Positions 46,021 through 58,440 are shown, counted from the first letter of the stretch. The stretch is DNA of 64,000 bases from Pararhizobium_B sp963760965 (GCA_963760965.1 CAVXEW010000007.1:62001-126000); one strand, 5' to 3'. Made by a program: numbers and translations. Notes: a model not told the origin generated them from the letters alone.

Positions 46021-48714
46021 TCATCCTCCATTTCCATAGCCGCTGCCGACAGAAAGACGGAGAGCACGATGCCCACGCGCGTACCGGGGCCGCCGGGCCG
46101 CGCCTCGATCTCGGATCGTTCCGCCGTGCGCCTCGACTATCCCCTTGCAGATGGCAAGGCCGAGGCCGGTTCCGGCCGGCTGGGCGTCCCCGGCGCGCGC
46201 ACGATAGAACATGTCGAAGATCCTCTTCCGATCTGCCTCGGGTATGCCCGGCCCCTCGTCGTCGATCGTGATCGTGATCCGGTCGCCGCGTAACCTTGCC
46301 GCAATTCTGATTGCGGTCCCGGGCGGCGCGTATTTGGCGGCATTGTCGAGGACGTTGGTGATCACCTGCTCCAGAAGGATCGGGTCCCCCGCAAGGTCTG
46401 GAAGATCGCTGGCGATATCGGCCTCGACCGGGTGATCGGCAAGGGCGCGTCCGATGCGATGTGTTGCGCGACCGACGATCTCGCGCAGATCGACCGGCTG
46501 GCGGGTGACCTTCAGCCCGCCATAGCCGAGACGCGTCATGTCGAGGAGGTTCTGGATGTATCGGTTCAGCCGCTCGCCCTCATCACGGATCGTCTCGGCA
46601 AGGATGCGCCGGCCATCGGTGCCGATGATGGCATCGGATTCTACGAGGCTCGATGCCGCTCCGATGATCGAGACGAGCGGCGTGCGCAGGTCGTGGCTCA
46701 CCGAGGACAGCAATGCAGCGCGCAGGCTTTCGGTCTCCGACAGAAGCCGCGTTTCCTCCATGTCGGCGGCAAGCTGCGTGCGTTCGATGGCGATCGCAAC
46801 CTGATCGACCAGCGCGTCAAGCAGGCGGCGCTCTTCCGGCGTGAGGTACTGACCGCGCTCGAACCGCACCCCGAGGACGCCATGCGAGGTCCGCGCCGTC
46901 TTCATCGGCAGGAAATACCACGCCGCCGATGGCAGCGTCTGCGAGCTCCATCCCGCCGGCTCCCCCTTCTGCCAGGCCCAGTCGGCCGCTCCCCTGTCGC
47001 GTGGCTCGAGCTGGTCTTCCGGCGGATAACCGCCGACGATCGAGAGTTTGCCGCTGCCGTCCGGCATCAGGATCAGCGAAGCACAGGTTAGCGTTGAGGC
47101 GACGTGGTGCACCGCCGCCCAGACGACGTCATCGAGCGATACGACGCTTGCGACCTTGCGCGAGAATTCGAAGAGGTTCGCCGTGCGTTTGGCGATCGCG
47201 CGTTGCGCCTTGACCTGCGCCCTGAGCCGAGCGGCGAGATTGCCGGTGGCGATCGCGACGGCCAGAAAGAGCAGTAGCGTCAGCACGTCGCTCTCGTTGG
47301 CGACGCGCAGGGTGTAGTACGGCTTAGTGAGGAAGAAGTTGTAGCTGGCGAACGAGAGCACGCTGGCGAATAGCGATGGCCAGAGCCCGAAGCGCGTGGC
47401 GATGACGAGCACGCCGACCAGAAAGAAAAGCGACAGGCTCTCCGCCGGAAAAATGCGATCGAAGAGCACGGACGTCGCGCTCGAAAGCGCCACGATCGCC
47501 GTCGACCAGAGATAGGCTTTCGGCTGCCAGTCAGGCACGAGACGTGGCGGGCGGACCGGATCGCGCCGCGCCTCCTCCGGATCGCAAGAGACGATCGTCA
47601 CCTCGAATTCGTCGGCCTTGCGGATGACTTCCTCCGCCACCGTCTCGCGGAAGAACCATGCCGCGAAACGCCGTGGCCGTGGCCGGCCAATGACGATGCG
47701 GCTGACGTTTCGCTCACGGGCGAAGTCGAGGATCTCATCGGCCAGATGTGCCTCGGCATTGATCGTCGCGATCTCGGCCCCGAGCGTCTCGGCCAGGCGC
47801 AGTGTCTCGGCTATCGCATCCTTGGCCTTCTCCGGAAGCTGCTCGCTTTGCGGCGTCACCACCCGGGCGGCGATCCAGTCCGTGCGCGCCCGCTCGGCGA
47901 TGCGCTTGGCTGCCCGGACCAGTGCCTTGGCGACCGGGGCTTCGTTGACGCAGACAAGTACGCGTTCCTGCGTCGGCCACGGGCCGGGGATCGCGTGGGT
48001 GCGCATGTGCGCCGTCATCTGTGCGTCGACCCGGTCGGCCGCAACCCGCATCGCCAGTTCCCGCAGGGCCGTCAGATTGCCTTTCGAGAAGAAATTCTGG
48101 ATGGCACGGGCGATCTGGTCCTGGACATAGACCTTGCCTTGCCGAAGCCGCTCGACCAGTTCCTCCGGCGGCAGGTCGATGAGCTCGATTTCGTTGGCGA
48201 GTTCCAGCACCTTGTCCGGGATCGTCTCGCGCACCCTGACGTGCGAGATGCGCGCGACGACATCGTTCAGGCTTTCCAGGTGCTGGATGTTGAGCGTCGT
48301 ATAGACGTCGATCCCGACTTCGAGGATCTCCTCGACGTCCTGCCAGCGCTTGGGATGCCGGCTGCCGGTGACATTGGTGTGGGCCAGTTCGTCGACCAGC
48401 ACCAGGGACGGATGGCGCTTCAGGATGGCGTCGAGGTCCATTTCCGGCAACAGACGCCCGCCATAAGGGATGCGTGCCCGAGGCAACACTTCGAGCCCTT
48501 CGAGAAGCCGTTCCGTCTCGGCGCGGCCATGGGTCTCGACGACGCCCACCACGACATCGACGCCGGAGCGCCGGCGCTCGTGCGCCGTCTCCAGCATCGC
48601 ATAGGTCTTGCCGACGCCGGGGGCTGCGCCGAGAAAGATCTTCAGCCGGCCACGCCCTTCCCGGCTCGCTTCCGCGAGCAAGGCTTCGGGTTGGGGCCGG
48701 CCGTCCTTTTCCAT
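46021..48714 (-). pseudogene. kdpD: KdpD sensor histidine kinase, frameshift at the 3' end
   Basis: An 897-residue KdpD whose last 25 codons are out of frame. It has the N-terminal P-loop LGAAPGVGKTYAMLETAHER, a Usp-like domain, four helices near residues 400-500 (LFFLVGVLVIATRFGLW), a GAF domain, the HisKA box LLSSVSHDLRTPLVSIIG, and the ATPase GTGLGLAICKGIVEAHGG. After HGGTI a 7-base surplus (GATCCGAGATC in place of GATC) shifts the frame at about 46107-46114. Without it the protein would end ...TRVGIVLSVFLSAAAM and overlap kdpE. It senses K+ limitation or osmotic stress and phosphorylates KdpE. Confidence 0.87.
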
Positions 48715-48717
48715 GGA

Positions 48718-49320
48718 TCAGTTTCCGCTTGCGGCCTTCGGCCTGTTTGCCGGAAAGGCCTTGTCGAGCGCCATGTTGAGCTCGAGCACGTTGACGCGCG
48801 GCTCGCCGAGAAGCCCGAATGTTCGGCCGGCGGTGTTCTGCGCGACGAGGTCGCGCACCTTGCCGATATCGAGCGCCGCGCGCCTTCGCCACACGTTCGA
48901 CCTGGAACTCGGCGGCTTCCGGCGAGATGTCGGGGTCGAGGCCGCTGCCCGAAGCGGTGACGAGATCGATCGGCACCTTCGCTCCGCCGTTCTGCGGCGC
49001 TGAGCGCTCTTCGCATCCGCCGAGACGCGATCGATCAGCGCCTTCGACGTCGGGCCGAGATTGCTGCCGCCCGTCGAGGCGGCATCGTAGCCCTTGCCTG
49101 CGGCGGACGGTCGGCCGTGGAAATAGCCAGGCGCGGTGAAGGTCTGGCCGATCAGGCTCGAACCAATGACGTGGCCGTTCTGCGCGGATCAGGCTGCCGT
49201 TCGCCTGGTCCGAGAACAAGCGTTTGTGCGGCACCGGTCATCGCAAGCGGATAGGCCATTCCAGTGAGCACGGTGAAGAGAACCGTCATGACGAAGAGCT
49301 GGTCTGAGTTCGGAAAGCAT
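48718..49320 (-). pseudogene. kdpC: KdpC subunit of the potassium-importing ATPase, several frameshifts
   Basis: The start MLSELRPAL at 49320 and the end ALDKAFPANRPKAASGN at 48718 are typical of KdpC, but the pieces between lie in three different frames (VLTGMAYPLAMTGAAQTL, SNLGPTSKALIDRV, DLVTASGSGLDPDISPEAAE, VRDLVAQNTAGRTFGLLGEP). At least four indels are needed to join them. Residues remain well conserved on both sides of each break, so a sequencing artefact is likely. KdpC stabilises the KdpA-KdpB complex. It lies 8 bases after kdpB and 3 bases before kdpD. Confidence 0.8.
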
Positions 49321-49328
49321 GGCGTACC

Positions 49329-51379
49329 TCATACGATACCGAGAGAATTGACAACGATGTCGATGATCTTGATGCCCACAAAGGGCACGATCAGGCCGCC
49401 GAGCCCATAGATCAGCAGGTTGCGGCGAAGCAGGCTTGCCGCTGCCGCCGGCGCATATTTGACGCCGCGCAGGGCCAGCGGGATCAGCGCGACGATCACC
49501 AGCGCGTTGAAGATCACCGCGGACAGGATGGCGCTGCCGGGGCTCTGCAGGTCCATGACGTTGAGGGCGTTCAGCGCCGGATAGGCGGTGACGAAGAGCG
49601 CGGGGAGGATGGCGAAATACTTCGCCACGTCGTTGGCAATGGAGAACGTCGTCAGCGCGCCGCGGCTGATCAGCAACTGCTTGCCGACCAGTACGATCTC
49701 GATCAGCTTCGTCGGATCGCTGTCGAGGTCGATCAGATTGCCGGCTTCCTTGGCGGCCGGCGTGCCCGTGTTCATCGCCACGCCGACATCGGCCTGCGCG
49801 AGTGCCGGTGCATCGTTCGAGCCGTCGCCACACATGGCGACGAGCTTGCCGTCCGCCTGTTCCTTGCGGATCAGCTCCAGCTTCTTCTCCGGGGTCGCCT
49901 CAGCGAGGAAGTCGTCGACGCCGGCTTCGGCGGCAATCGCCGCGGCGGTCAGCGGATTGTCGCCGGTGATCATCACCGTGCGCACGCCCATGCGGCGCAG
50001 TTCGGCGAAGCGCTCGCGGATGTTCGGCTTGACGATGTCCTTGAGGTGGATGACGCCGAGCACTTGCCTGTCGCGTGCGACGACGAGCGGCGTGCCGCCC
50101 GATTTGGCGATGGTGTCGACGAGCTGTCGCGATCTCGGCGCGTCCCGGCGGTTTCGCACCAGGCGAGCACGGCGTCCGCCGCACCCTTGCGCAATTCCGT
50201 GCCGTCCTTCAGGTCCGCGCCCGAAACACGGGTGTTGGCCGAGAACGCGATCGTCTCGGCGACCGTTTCGCCGGCATCGTCGAAGGAACGGCCGAATTGG
50301 CGGCGGGCGAAATCAACGATCGACTTGCCCTCGGGAGTCTCGTCGGCGAGCGAGGCCAGAAGGGCGGCTTCCGCCAGCGCCTGCGGGCTTACACCGGAGA
50401 CCGGCTCGAATGCATCCGCCATGCGCGCGCCGATGGTGATCGTGCCGGTCTTGTCGAGAAGCAGCGTGTCGACGTCGCCGGCCGCCTCCACGGCGCGGCC
50501 CGACTTGGCGATGACGTTTGCCTTCACCAGCCGGTCCATGCCGGCAATGCCGATCGCCGACAGCAAGCCCGCCGATCGTCGTCGGGATCAGCGTGACGAG
50601 AAGCGCGATCAGGAAGACCACCGGCACGAAGGCTCCGGAATAGATGACGAACGGTTCCAGCGTCACCACGACGAGAACGAAGATGATGGTCATGCCGACG
50701 AGCAGGATGTTCAGCGCGATCTCGTTCGGCGTCTTCTGGCGCTCGGCCCCTTCGACCATGGCGATCATCCGGTCGAGGAAGCTCTCGCCGGGCTTCTGCG
50801 TGACCTTCACCTTGATCCAGTCGGAGACGACGCGGGTGCCGCCGGTGACGGCCGAGCGGTCGCCGCCGGACTTCGCGGATGACGGGAGCGGACTCGCCGG
50901 TGATCGCGGATTCGTCGACCGAGGCGACGCCGGCGACCACCTCGCCATCGGCGGCGATGATGTCGCCCGCTTCGACGAAAATGAGGTCGCCGGTCTTCAG
51001 GCTATGGCTCGACACCTGCTCATGGGTAGTCGGCGCCGACTTCGGAAAGCTTCTTCGCCATCGTCTCCGATTGCGTCGACCTCAGCGAGTCGGCCCGGGC
51101 CTTGCCGCGGCCTTCGGCGATCGCCTCGGCGAAGTTGGCGAAGTAGACGGTGAACCACAGCCATGCCGCTATCTGACCGATGACCGCGACGCCGGGTCCG
51201 CCGAGGAAAAGATCCCGCAGAAAAAGCAGTGTCGAGAGCGTCGCCACCACTTCGGTGACGAACATCACAGGGTTTCGCGCTAGCGTTCGCGGATCGAGCT
51301 TGGTCGCGGCCGCGCGCAAGGCAGGCCCGGCGACGTCCCTGTCCAACAGGGCAATGTCTGGCTTCATGTGAACGGACAT
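49329..51379 (-). pseudogene. kdpB: KdpB ATPase subunit, several frameshifts
   Basis: KdpB is the P-type ATPase subunit of the K+ importer. It begins MSVHMKPDIALLDRDVAGPA at 51379. The frame breaks near 51020, 50880, 50565 (an extra T in GGCTTGCTG) and 50160. The phosphorylation site TLLLDKTGTITIGA, the hinge GDGSNDAPALAQADVGVAMN and the C-terminal helices (LLIYGLGGLIVPFVGIKIID) are all present. There are at least three, probably four, indels in otherwise conserved sequence. Confidence 0.85.
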
Positions 51380-51390
51380 GGATATTTTCC

Positions 51391-53103
<1,713 letters not shown>

Positions 53104-53114
53104 GGTCGCTCCCC

Positions 53115-53204
53115 TCAAAACCGTTCCGGCCGCACGAGGGCGTAGGCGAGATAGGCGAGCAGGCCGACCGCGACCAGCCCGCCGAGCACGAGACCGAATG
53201 TCAT
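53115..53204 (-). CDS. kdpF: KdpF small membrane subunit
   Basis: A 29-residue peptide MTFGLVLGGLVAVGLLAYLA... ending RPERF, a single hydrophobic helix as in KdpF, which stabilises KdpABC. It is directly upstream of kdpA (11 bases) with GAGG in front of its ATG. Confidence 0.82.
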   Translation of the reverse strand: MTFGLVLGGLVAVGLLAYLAYALVRPERF

Positions 53205-53215
53205 GGCAGCCTCCG

Positions 53216-53299
53216 TCAGATCCGCTCGAGCAGGCGGATGGAGCCAGCCATCAGGACAAGGAAGCCGACTCCGAGCACGAGGTAGAAGACGTCAAGCAT
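53216..53299 (-). CDS. 27-residue membrane peptide ahead of kdpF
   Basis: A single-helix peptide MLDVFYLVLGVGFLVLMAGS... ending RLLERI, with GAGGAG upstream. It ends 11 bases before kdpF, so it is probably the first gene of the kdp operon. Similar mini-proteins precede kdpF in some alphaproteobacteria; no function is known. Confidence 0.6.
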   Translation of the reverse strand: MLDVFYLVLGVGFLVLMAGSIRLLERI

Positions 53300-53730
53300 T
53301 GACTGCTCCTCAGCATGTTGCCTTGAGCGTTATGCATGCCGCCAAACGGCATAAGTTCTCCATTCGCAATTCAGGGATGCGGCATAAACAAAGCATAAAT
53401 TCGTGCGGCCACCTACCGACGGATCGACGGCTGGAAGGGAGGCGAAACAATCGCGTGCAAGAATGCTTCAACGCTTTCTTCGCAGTCTGCCGAACCAAGG
53501 CTGACGTTCGGCTCGAAGACCGACATTCTCGCGCCGGCGCGATGTATTGCGTTCTAAGCGGTACCCCGTTTTGTTCTGGAAAAGCGAAGAATTCGGCGCA
53601 CCGGATAAGTCTCGGACCCGCTGTCGGCTTCCAACGCAAAGCTCCGCTCGATGCGAGCCTGGGCAGACCCTTTGCTTGATAGCCAGACGCCGGCAACCGC
53701 CGGCGAATGTCGCGATGATCGAGATTGCGC
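53300..53730. other. kdp promoter region; no gene recognised
   Basis: 431 bases between the kdp operon and the DUF982 stop. The first 120 bases contain repeated GCGGCATAA/GGCATAA units that could bind KdpE. The rest shows no gene. Confidence 0.45.
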
Positions 53731-54033
53731 CTATCCCGCGGCTTGTGCCCCGAAGCGGCGGACGACGCCGGCGGCGACTATGTCGTCCATCTCGGGCGCG
53801 AGGATACCTGCCCTGCGGGCGAATGCCCTAAAGGTTCCGCGCGCCGTTTCAGGGTCAATCCCCCCAAGCAGTGCCGCGTGACAGGCCCTGAATGCGGCGG
53901 TGTGATCGGAGTTTCTTTGATCCAGCGGCCAATTGTCCAGAAAGGCGTACGCGTCCGCCGCGCTTGCGGCCTCCTTGCGGAAATTCAGGCCGACGTAGAT
54001 CCGGACGGGTTCCTCAAAACCGTCGTCCTTCAT
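53731..54033 (-). CDS. DUF982 protein
   Basis: A 100-residue protein of the DUF982 family, abundant on rhizobial plasmids: FEEPVRIYVGLNFRKEAASA, AYAFLDNWPLDQRNSDHTAA and FRACHAALLGGIDPETARGT are its three conserved blocks. Function is unknown. It stands alone. Confidence 0.85.
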   Translation of the reverse strand: MKDDGFEEPVRIYVGLNFRKEAASAADAYAFLDNWPLDQRNSDHTAAFRACHAALLGGIDPETARGTFRAFARRAGILAPEMDDIVAAGVVRRFGAQAAG

Positions 54034-54258
54034 GACTTACTCTCCTGTGCCTCACACGATCGATGCGCCGGCGGCGCAGCGTTCAAATTTGTCCGGATAA
54101 TGCCGGCTTCAAGGGGGATTGCAGGCCGTCCCGGGGGCATCAGCCAAGGCAGGCGCGAAGCCGTTTCCTTAGTCTTGAAATCGGGAAAATCCAATCTCAT
54201 CTCAACTTCCGCAGACAAGCTGTTTTTGGAGGACCGGCCGTATTGGTCGGGAAAGGAA
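54034..54258. other. Intergenic region between DUF982 and a small hypothetical gene
   Basis: 225 bases, divergent promoters expected. No FixK box was found. Confidence 0.35.
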
Positions 54259-54633
54259 ATGGCTTCAAGAATTGTCGATGGCAAATCTGTTGGCAGTGAC
54301 AGCCCGACCGCTTGCGCGTCCGATCTGACGACCGCGCGACGACTGCAACGAGGCCGCCCCGACGGCGGACTCCTGCCAGTCTTTCGGAAGTACCGACATC
54401 TCCCAAAGAGCGAGCAGCGCGCATTGCTGGCTGCATGGGCATCGGATGCCCACGTTGTACCCGACAAGCCCTCGCTCCGGCGGATTCCCGGCAGCAACCG
54501 GCTCGTCCCGATCGACATGATCCTCGAAGCGCTCAAAGAACTTGACATAGACGGCGACCGTCGTTCGATACCGCTCGCCGCCGCAGCTGTTCCTGTCAGG
54601 GGCCGAGTGCCCTCCCGGGCCAAGCCGCCGTAA
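54259..54633 (+). CDS. Small conserved hypothetical protein
   Basis: A 124-residue frame whose last 70 residues (FRKYRHLPKSEQRALLAAWA, SDAHVVPDKPSLRRIPGSNR, then VPIDMILEALKELD) resemble a short alphaproteobacterial family of unknown function. The N-terminal 45 residues are less typical and the start is uncertain. It lies 84 bases before an Hsp20 gene on the same strand. Confidence 0.55.
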   Translation: MASRIVDGKSVGSDSPTACASDLTTARRLQRGRPDGGLLPVFRKYRHLPKSEQRALLAAWASDAHVVPDKPSLRRIPGSNRLVPIDMILEALKELDIDGDRRSIPLAAAAVPVRGRVPSRAKPP

Positions 54634-54717
54634 GCGGTCGGTCCGCGAGCTAAAGGCGGCAGCCCTCTGTCGACTTTCCTGGACTGCTTTTCGTGACCCA
54701 AGCAAGGAGGATGACAG

Positions 54718-55143
54718 ATGATACGAAGCTATGGTGATCCCATTTCCGCGATGCTCGCATTGCAGCGCGAACTCGAGAAGCGGTTTGCGAGCGACTGGAT
54801 GGGCGGCGGCACCGCCGCCATCGGCAGCTATCCGCCGGTCAACATGTTCCAGCAGGGCGACGACTTCGTCGCCGTGATCGAGCTTCCCGGCATCAGCAAG
54901 GAAGACCTCACGATCGAGGCCAAGGAATTGGCGATCAGGATCTCCGGCAAGAAGGCGGCGACCTACGACCAGCAGGCGAGCGTGCATCGACGCGAGCGGG
55001 TCTTCGGATCCTTCGACCGGACGATCTCGCTGCCGGTGCGCATCGACGCCGACCAGATCCGCGCGGAATACCGCGATGGCGTGCTTGCGCTCCACATTCC
55101 GCGGGCGGCGATCGACAAGCCGCGCACGATCGAAATCAACTGA
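54718..55143 (+). CDS. Hsp20/IbpA-type small heat-shock protein
   Basis: A 141-residue Hsp20 starting MIRSYGDPISAMLALQRELE, with an AAGGAGGATG ribosome site. The alpha-crystallin domain is complete (VNMFQQGDDFVAVIELPGIS, then KEDLTIEAKELAIRISGKKA and FDRTISLPVRIDADQIRAEY), ending in DGVLALHIPR. A second hsp20 follows 14 bases downstream; the pair would form mixed holdase oligomers. Confidence 0.9.
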   Translation: MIRSYGDPISAMLALQRELEKRFASDWMGGGTAAIGSYPPVNMFQQGDDFVAVIELPGISKEDLTIEAKELAIRISGKKAATYDQQASVHRRERVFGSFDRTISLPVRIDADQIRAEYRDGVLALHIPRAAIDKPRTIEIN

Positions 55144-55157
55144 GGCAAGGCGGGAGA

Positions 55158-55559
55158 ATGATCATGAGAGAACAGGAACTACAGGTCCAGAAGAAGCAGG
55201 AAGTTGAGAAGAAGCAGGAGACAACCTACCCGACACGGCTCTTCCAGCCGGTCGCCGACATCTTCGAGACCGACAACAACCTGACGGTCGTGCTCGAAAT
55301 GCCGGGCGTCGGCAAGGACAGCGTCGACGTCGGGCTCGACAACGGCGTGCTAACCGTCTCGGGCCAGATCGACTTCTCGAAATACGACGGTCTGCAGCCG
55401 GTCTACACCGAATACAACATCGGCAACTACCAGCGCAGCTTCCGGCTTTCGAACGCTGTTGACCAGGACAGGATCAGCGCCGAACTGAAGGACGGCGTCA
55501 TGACCCTGTCACTGCCGAAGGCGGAGACGGCGAAGACGAGGCGCATCCCCGTCAACTGA
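55158..55559 (+). CDS. Hsp20-family protein with coiled-coil N-terminus
   Basis: A 133-residue Hsp20. The first 25 residues are a charged helix (QELQVQKKQEVEKKQET), followed by the alpha-crystallin domain (VADIFETDNNLTVVLEMPGV, GLDNGVLTVSGQIDFSKYD, then NYQRSFRLSNAVDQDRISAE). It is co-transcribed with the preceding hsp20. A 10-base-pair hairpin follows 47 bases after the stop. Confidence 0.9.
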   Translation: MIMREQELQVQKKQEVEKKQETTYPTRLFQPVADIFETDNNLTVVLEMPGVGKDSVDVGLDNGVLTVSGQIDFSKYDGLQPVYTEYNIGNYQRSFRLSNAVDQDRISAELKDGVMTLSLPKAETAKTRRIPVN

Positions 55560-55605
55560 AAGAGAACAAATCGCCGCCGCCAGTCTCCAGAGAGCCAGCA
55601 AGAAT

Positions 55606-55631
55606 TCACCGCCGGCAATCCCCGGCGGTGA
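55606..55631 (+). terminator. Hairpin after the hsp20 pair
   Basis: A perfect 10-base-pair stem (TCACCGCCGG at 55606-55615 with CCGGCGGTGA at 55622-55631) and a 6-base loop. There is no T-run, so it may be a weak terminator or a 3' stabiliser. Confidence 0.5.
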
Positions 55632-55708
55632 TGAAGGAACCGCCCGTCTGGTCTTTCCGCACGACAATCGAGGTTGCGTGGCAAGCGGGGCGGTGTCGAT
55701 TTACGGAC

Positions 55709-55969
55709 TCATTCGCGAGCGTGGTCGATCGTCAGCGCGAAATCGCGGCCACGGCCGCGATTGAATGCCTGGTCGATCCACACCATGGCGAAAGGCTCCA
55801 GCAGGCGTGCATTGCGCAACGGACCGGCGTCGAGCGCTTCGAAGCCGATGTCTCCGACCAACTGCAAGACGGCCTGCTTTCCGGTCTCCTCGTCGCCGGC
55901 CACGAACATGACGGCCATCATGCCATTGTTCTCGACAATCTCTGCGCGCCTTTCTGGGCCATGCGGCAT
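55709..55969 (-). pseudogene. 3' fragment of an NAD(P)-binding (F420-dependent-type) oxidoreductase
   Basis: The tail NNGMMAVMFVAGDEETGKQA, then LLEPFAMVWIDQAFNRGRGR, matches the C-terminus of NADPH:F420-like reductases, but the N-terminal Rossmann fold is missing. The truncation lies within about 130 bases of the left border of repeat copy 2, so the duplication event probably removed the 5' part. Confidence 0.6.
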
Positions 55970-56104
55970 TTTGTGCTCCCGTCCGACCTTCCGGACGACA
56001 ATAGCCGAAAAGGCAGCCGACATCATGAATGACACGCGCCAGCCCTAGAGCAAGGACGGCAAACAGTCGGAGGCCGCCCAATTTCTGCCGGTGCGATAAT
56101 CGCC

Positions 56105-57388
56105 GAACGAGCGGCAACTTTCGGTCCGCGCCGCAGGTGATCTGAACGGCAGCAAAGAGGGTCGCTTCCTGCCGATCGATTTTGAAGCGATGCCGAAGGC
56201 CGCGCCGAACGTCCTGCTCGGGGTGGATTGCTGCCTGACTGCTTCTGGATCGAGAAGCCGGAAAGCGGGCATTCGCGCGGCCAGTCCACTTCGACGGCGA
56301 CGCACCTTCATTCCGATTAGAGAAGCCCGTGACTCGTTCTCGGAAAGCGGCCACCAAGGGACCCGCCTGGCACGTCCGATCTCATGCAGGATCAACCGCA
56401 CGAGAGCCGCAGCGCCGATGAAGGTCCCGCCTTGATCGAAATGCGCGATGACGCTGTCGGACGAAGTGCCTCGAAAATCGGCTGCGGAAGAAACGAACAC
56501 CTCGGCCAGCGCATCGACGGCTGGCGAATTCTTCCGACTCCACATCCGTCGCAGGATCGGAACACTTGTTCGGGGGCTGACTGGAGACGAACCACGCATT
56601 CGCGAACTCCGTTCTTCTCAAGCGCGCCGCGGAAGTCAAGGGTCGCCAGGACGCAGCCCATGCCGGCACCGCCCGACAGGAGCCCGCAGCTTCCTCGTCA
56701 GGCGCAGGGATGCCGGGTTGCGCTGCAATTACCGCCGAGGCGGCAGGCCCGATCCTGTCAGCGCACAGGAGGGATGGACCAGCAGCGCTACTTGAAGAGA
56801 CCAGTTGGGAAGCCGTCGAGGCTCAGTTCATTCTCCTTCTTCCAGTACGCCTCGATGCCGTCCGTCCCTTTGGCTCTCGCCCACGCATCCATCTGGGGCC
56901 GATCCTCCCGATAGTCGAACAGGGGCACGCCATAGCCGCAGGATGTCTGAACCAGATCGAAGTCGAGATGGATCATCTGCCTCGCGCCCAACGGGGCTTC
57001 ACTGTCATAATGATCCCGGATTCGGTCGGAGTATTCGGAACTGTCGCGGTGAATGACTCGTCCCTGTCCATAGAGGCGCATGATCAGCGGAGGTCCGGCC
57101 ATGGCGCAGAACATGATGGTCAAGCGTCCGTCGACCTTGAGGTGAGCGGCAGTCTCGTTTCCGCTCCCCGTCCTGTCCAGGTACATAACCGCGTTGTCGC
57201 AGAGGACGCGGAACATGTCCGTGCTTCGGGGCGTCACGTTGACGTGCCCTGTGGCTGCGGCCGAGGCCGTGAAGAAAATGTGCTGCGCCGCAATGAAGCG
57301 GCGATGGTGCTCTTCAAGATGCGGGAACTTTTTCGCCATCGTTCTCCCGTGCGAGGGCGGGGCAATGCACCCTCACCTTCGACTGGTT
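56105..57388. repeat. 1.28 kb direct repeat, copy 2
   Basis: Second copy of 34884-36168, about 97-98 percent identical by eye. Substitution clusters at 56720-56800. It contains the dispersed-repeat block, a non-coding middle part and the PNPOx-family gene. Its right border continues into unrelated sequence (ATGAGCCTCG), whereas copy 1 meets an IS end at the same point. Confidence 0.9.
56788..57339 (-). CDS. Pyridoxamine 5'-phosphate oxidase-like FMN-binding protein, copy 2
   Basis: A 183-residue protein nearly identical to that at 35568. Differences seen: AAAAGH to AAATGH near residue 29, VLGDN to VLCDN, KADGRLTVMLC to KVDGRLTIMFC, and the last residue E to K. The frame is intact, so both copies appear functional. 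See copy 1 for family features. Confidence 0.85.
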   Translation of the reverse strand: MAKKFPHLEEHHRRFIAAQHIFFTASAAATGHVNVTPRSTDMFRVLCDNAVMYLDRTGSGNETAAHLKVDGRLTIMFCAMAGPPLIMRLYGQGRVIHRDSSEYSDRIRDHYDSEAPLGARQMIHLDFDLVQTSCGYGVPLFDYREDRPQMDAWARAKGTDGIEAYWKKENELSLDGFPTGLFK

Positions 57389-57599
57389 ATGAGCCTCGCA
57401 TGCCGTGATAGGCGTGTCGGGGAACCGACATATCTTGTCCTTCATCTCCTGCCAACCGTCCTTCCGCAGGAAGTCGCTGGCGGCCTTTTTGGTCGCGCGC
57501 AAGGCCGTCCGAGGACTTCGTATTCTGGTCTTGGCCTGATGAGACGGGCGAGGCCCTCGACGTCTGTCCGACGCACTGGCGGGAATGGCGGACAAGAGA

Positions 57600-57764
57600 C
57601 TAGGTCTTCTTGCTGCCCTGCCGCCGCTGCTTCACGATCGCTTCGAGCTTGCCTTCTTCCTCATGGAGAAGAGCAGTCAGACGTCGCCGCTTGGCATCGT
57701 CCACGGCGTCTTTAAGCCGCTCCTTGAAGTGGGCGATGTTCAGCAGCGCGACCCGCCGGTCCAT
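57600..57764 (-). CDS. Small helical hypothetical protein
   Basis: A 54-residue protein MDRRVALLNIAHFKERLKDA... ending in a basic KQRRQGSKKT tail. The central VDDAKRRRLTALLHEEEGKL is a long amphipathic helix typical of small rhizobial proteins of unknown function. The ATG at 57764 gives the family-like start. Confidence 0.5.
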   Translation of the reverse strand: MDRRVALLNIAHFKERLKDAVDDAKRRRLTALLHEEEGKLEAIVKQRRQGSKKT

Positions 57765-58440
57765 GATTGCCGTCCTCTCTTCTGGCAGCGGCTCGGTTTT
57801 GGCGACCGTGACCATGGAAATGAGCCGCCATCTTTGAGGGTCACCGCAAAGACAATACGGAACAATGCTGCCGCGAACAAGGAACCCGGCCATAACCTAC
57901 CTCTCGGTGTCCGCGCTCCAGCTTTGCAGATCGCCTTGCCAACAGACCGCTTCCTCGCCGTCGATGATCCAGGCCACCTCCCGGAAAAGGCAATCCGGCG
58001 TCCCTCGTGCGTTCGGTAGTCTGTAAAGCGGCCCCGCCAGGGAATGGGACGAAGGTTTTCCCGATCGCACGCGGGCGGTCCGGCGCGTAGGCTTCCGATC
58101 CGTTCTCCGACCTTCGCCTTCATCGCGTTGTCACCCGTCAGCGCACCCTTCCGGCCGTTGAAGACCACATGGGTCGGGACGAGCCCGCGCATGACGGCTG
58201 CCGTGTCCGTGTATGCGTCGCCGGGCGATCGAAAGGGATTCTTTACGCTTTGGTAAAGAGCAACGAGAACGCCGGATTGCAGTCGGTCAAATCTGGCCGA
58301 GCGGTTCGACTACCTAAGGGGTTTCCACAATTGACGCGAAGGCTGGCGCGGGAGCACAAGCACTGCGTGCACAAAAGCTCGCCTGGACGGTGGAGCGCAC
58401 GAATTGCCGCCGGACATCCTGGCGGAACGGAGAATGGGAA
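57765..58440. other. Mostly non-coding region with a degraded gene
   Basis: 676 bases before the DUF305 gene, containing the DUF6544-like fragment (57897-58192) and a weak FixK-like half-site pair TTGCAGTCGGTCAA at 58277. Nothing else was recognised. Confidence 0.4.
57897..58192 (-). pseudogene. C-terminal fragment of a DUF6544-like protein, frameshifted
   Basis: The frame gives PWRGRFTDYRTHEGRRIAF and, after a one-base shift, EVAWIIDGEEAVCWQGDLQS with a TAG at 57897. This resembles the C-terminus of DUF6544/DUF6920 proteins (W-x-G-x-F..DY....EVAW). The N-terminal part is absent. Confidence 0.4.
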
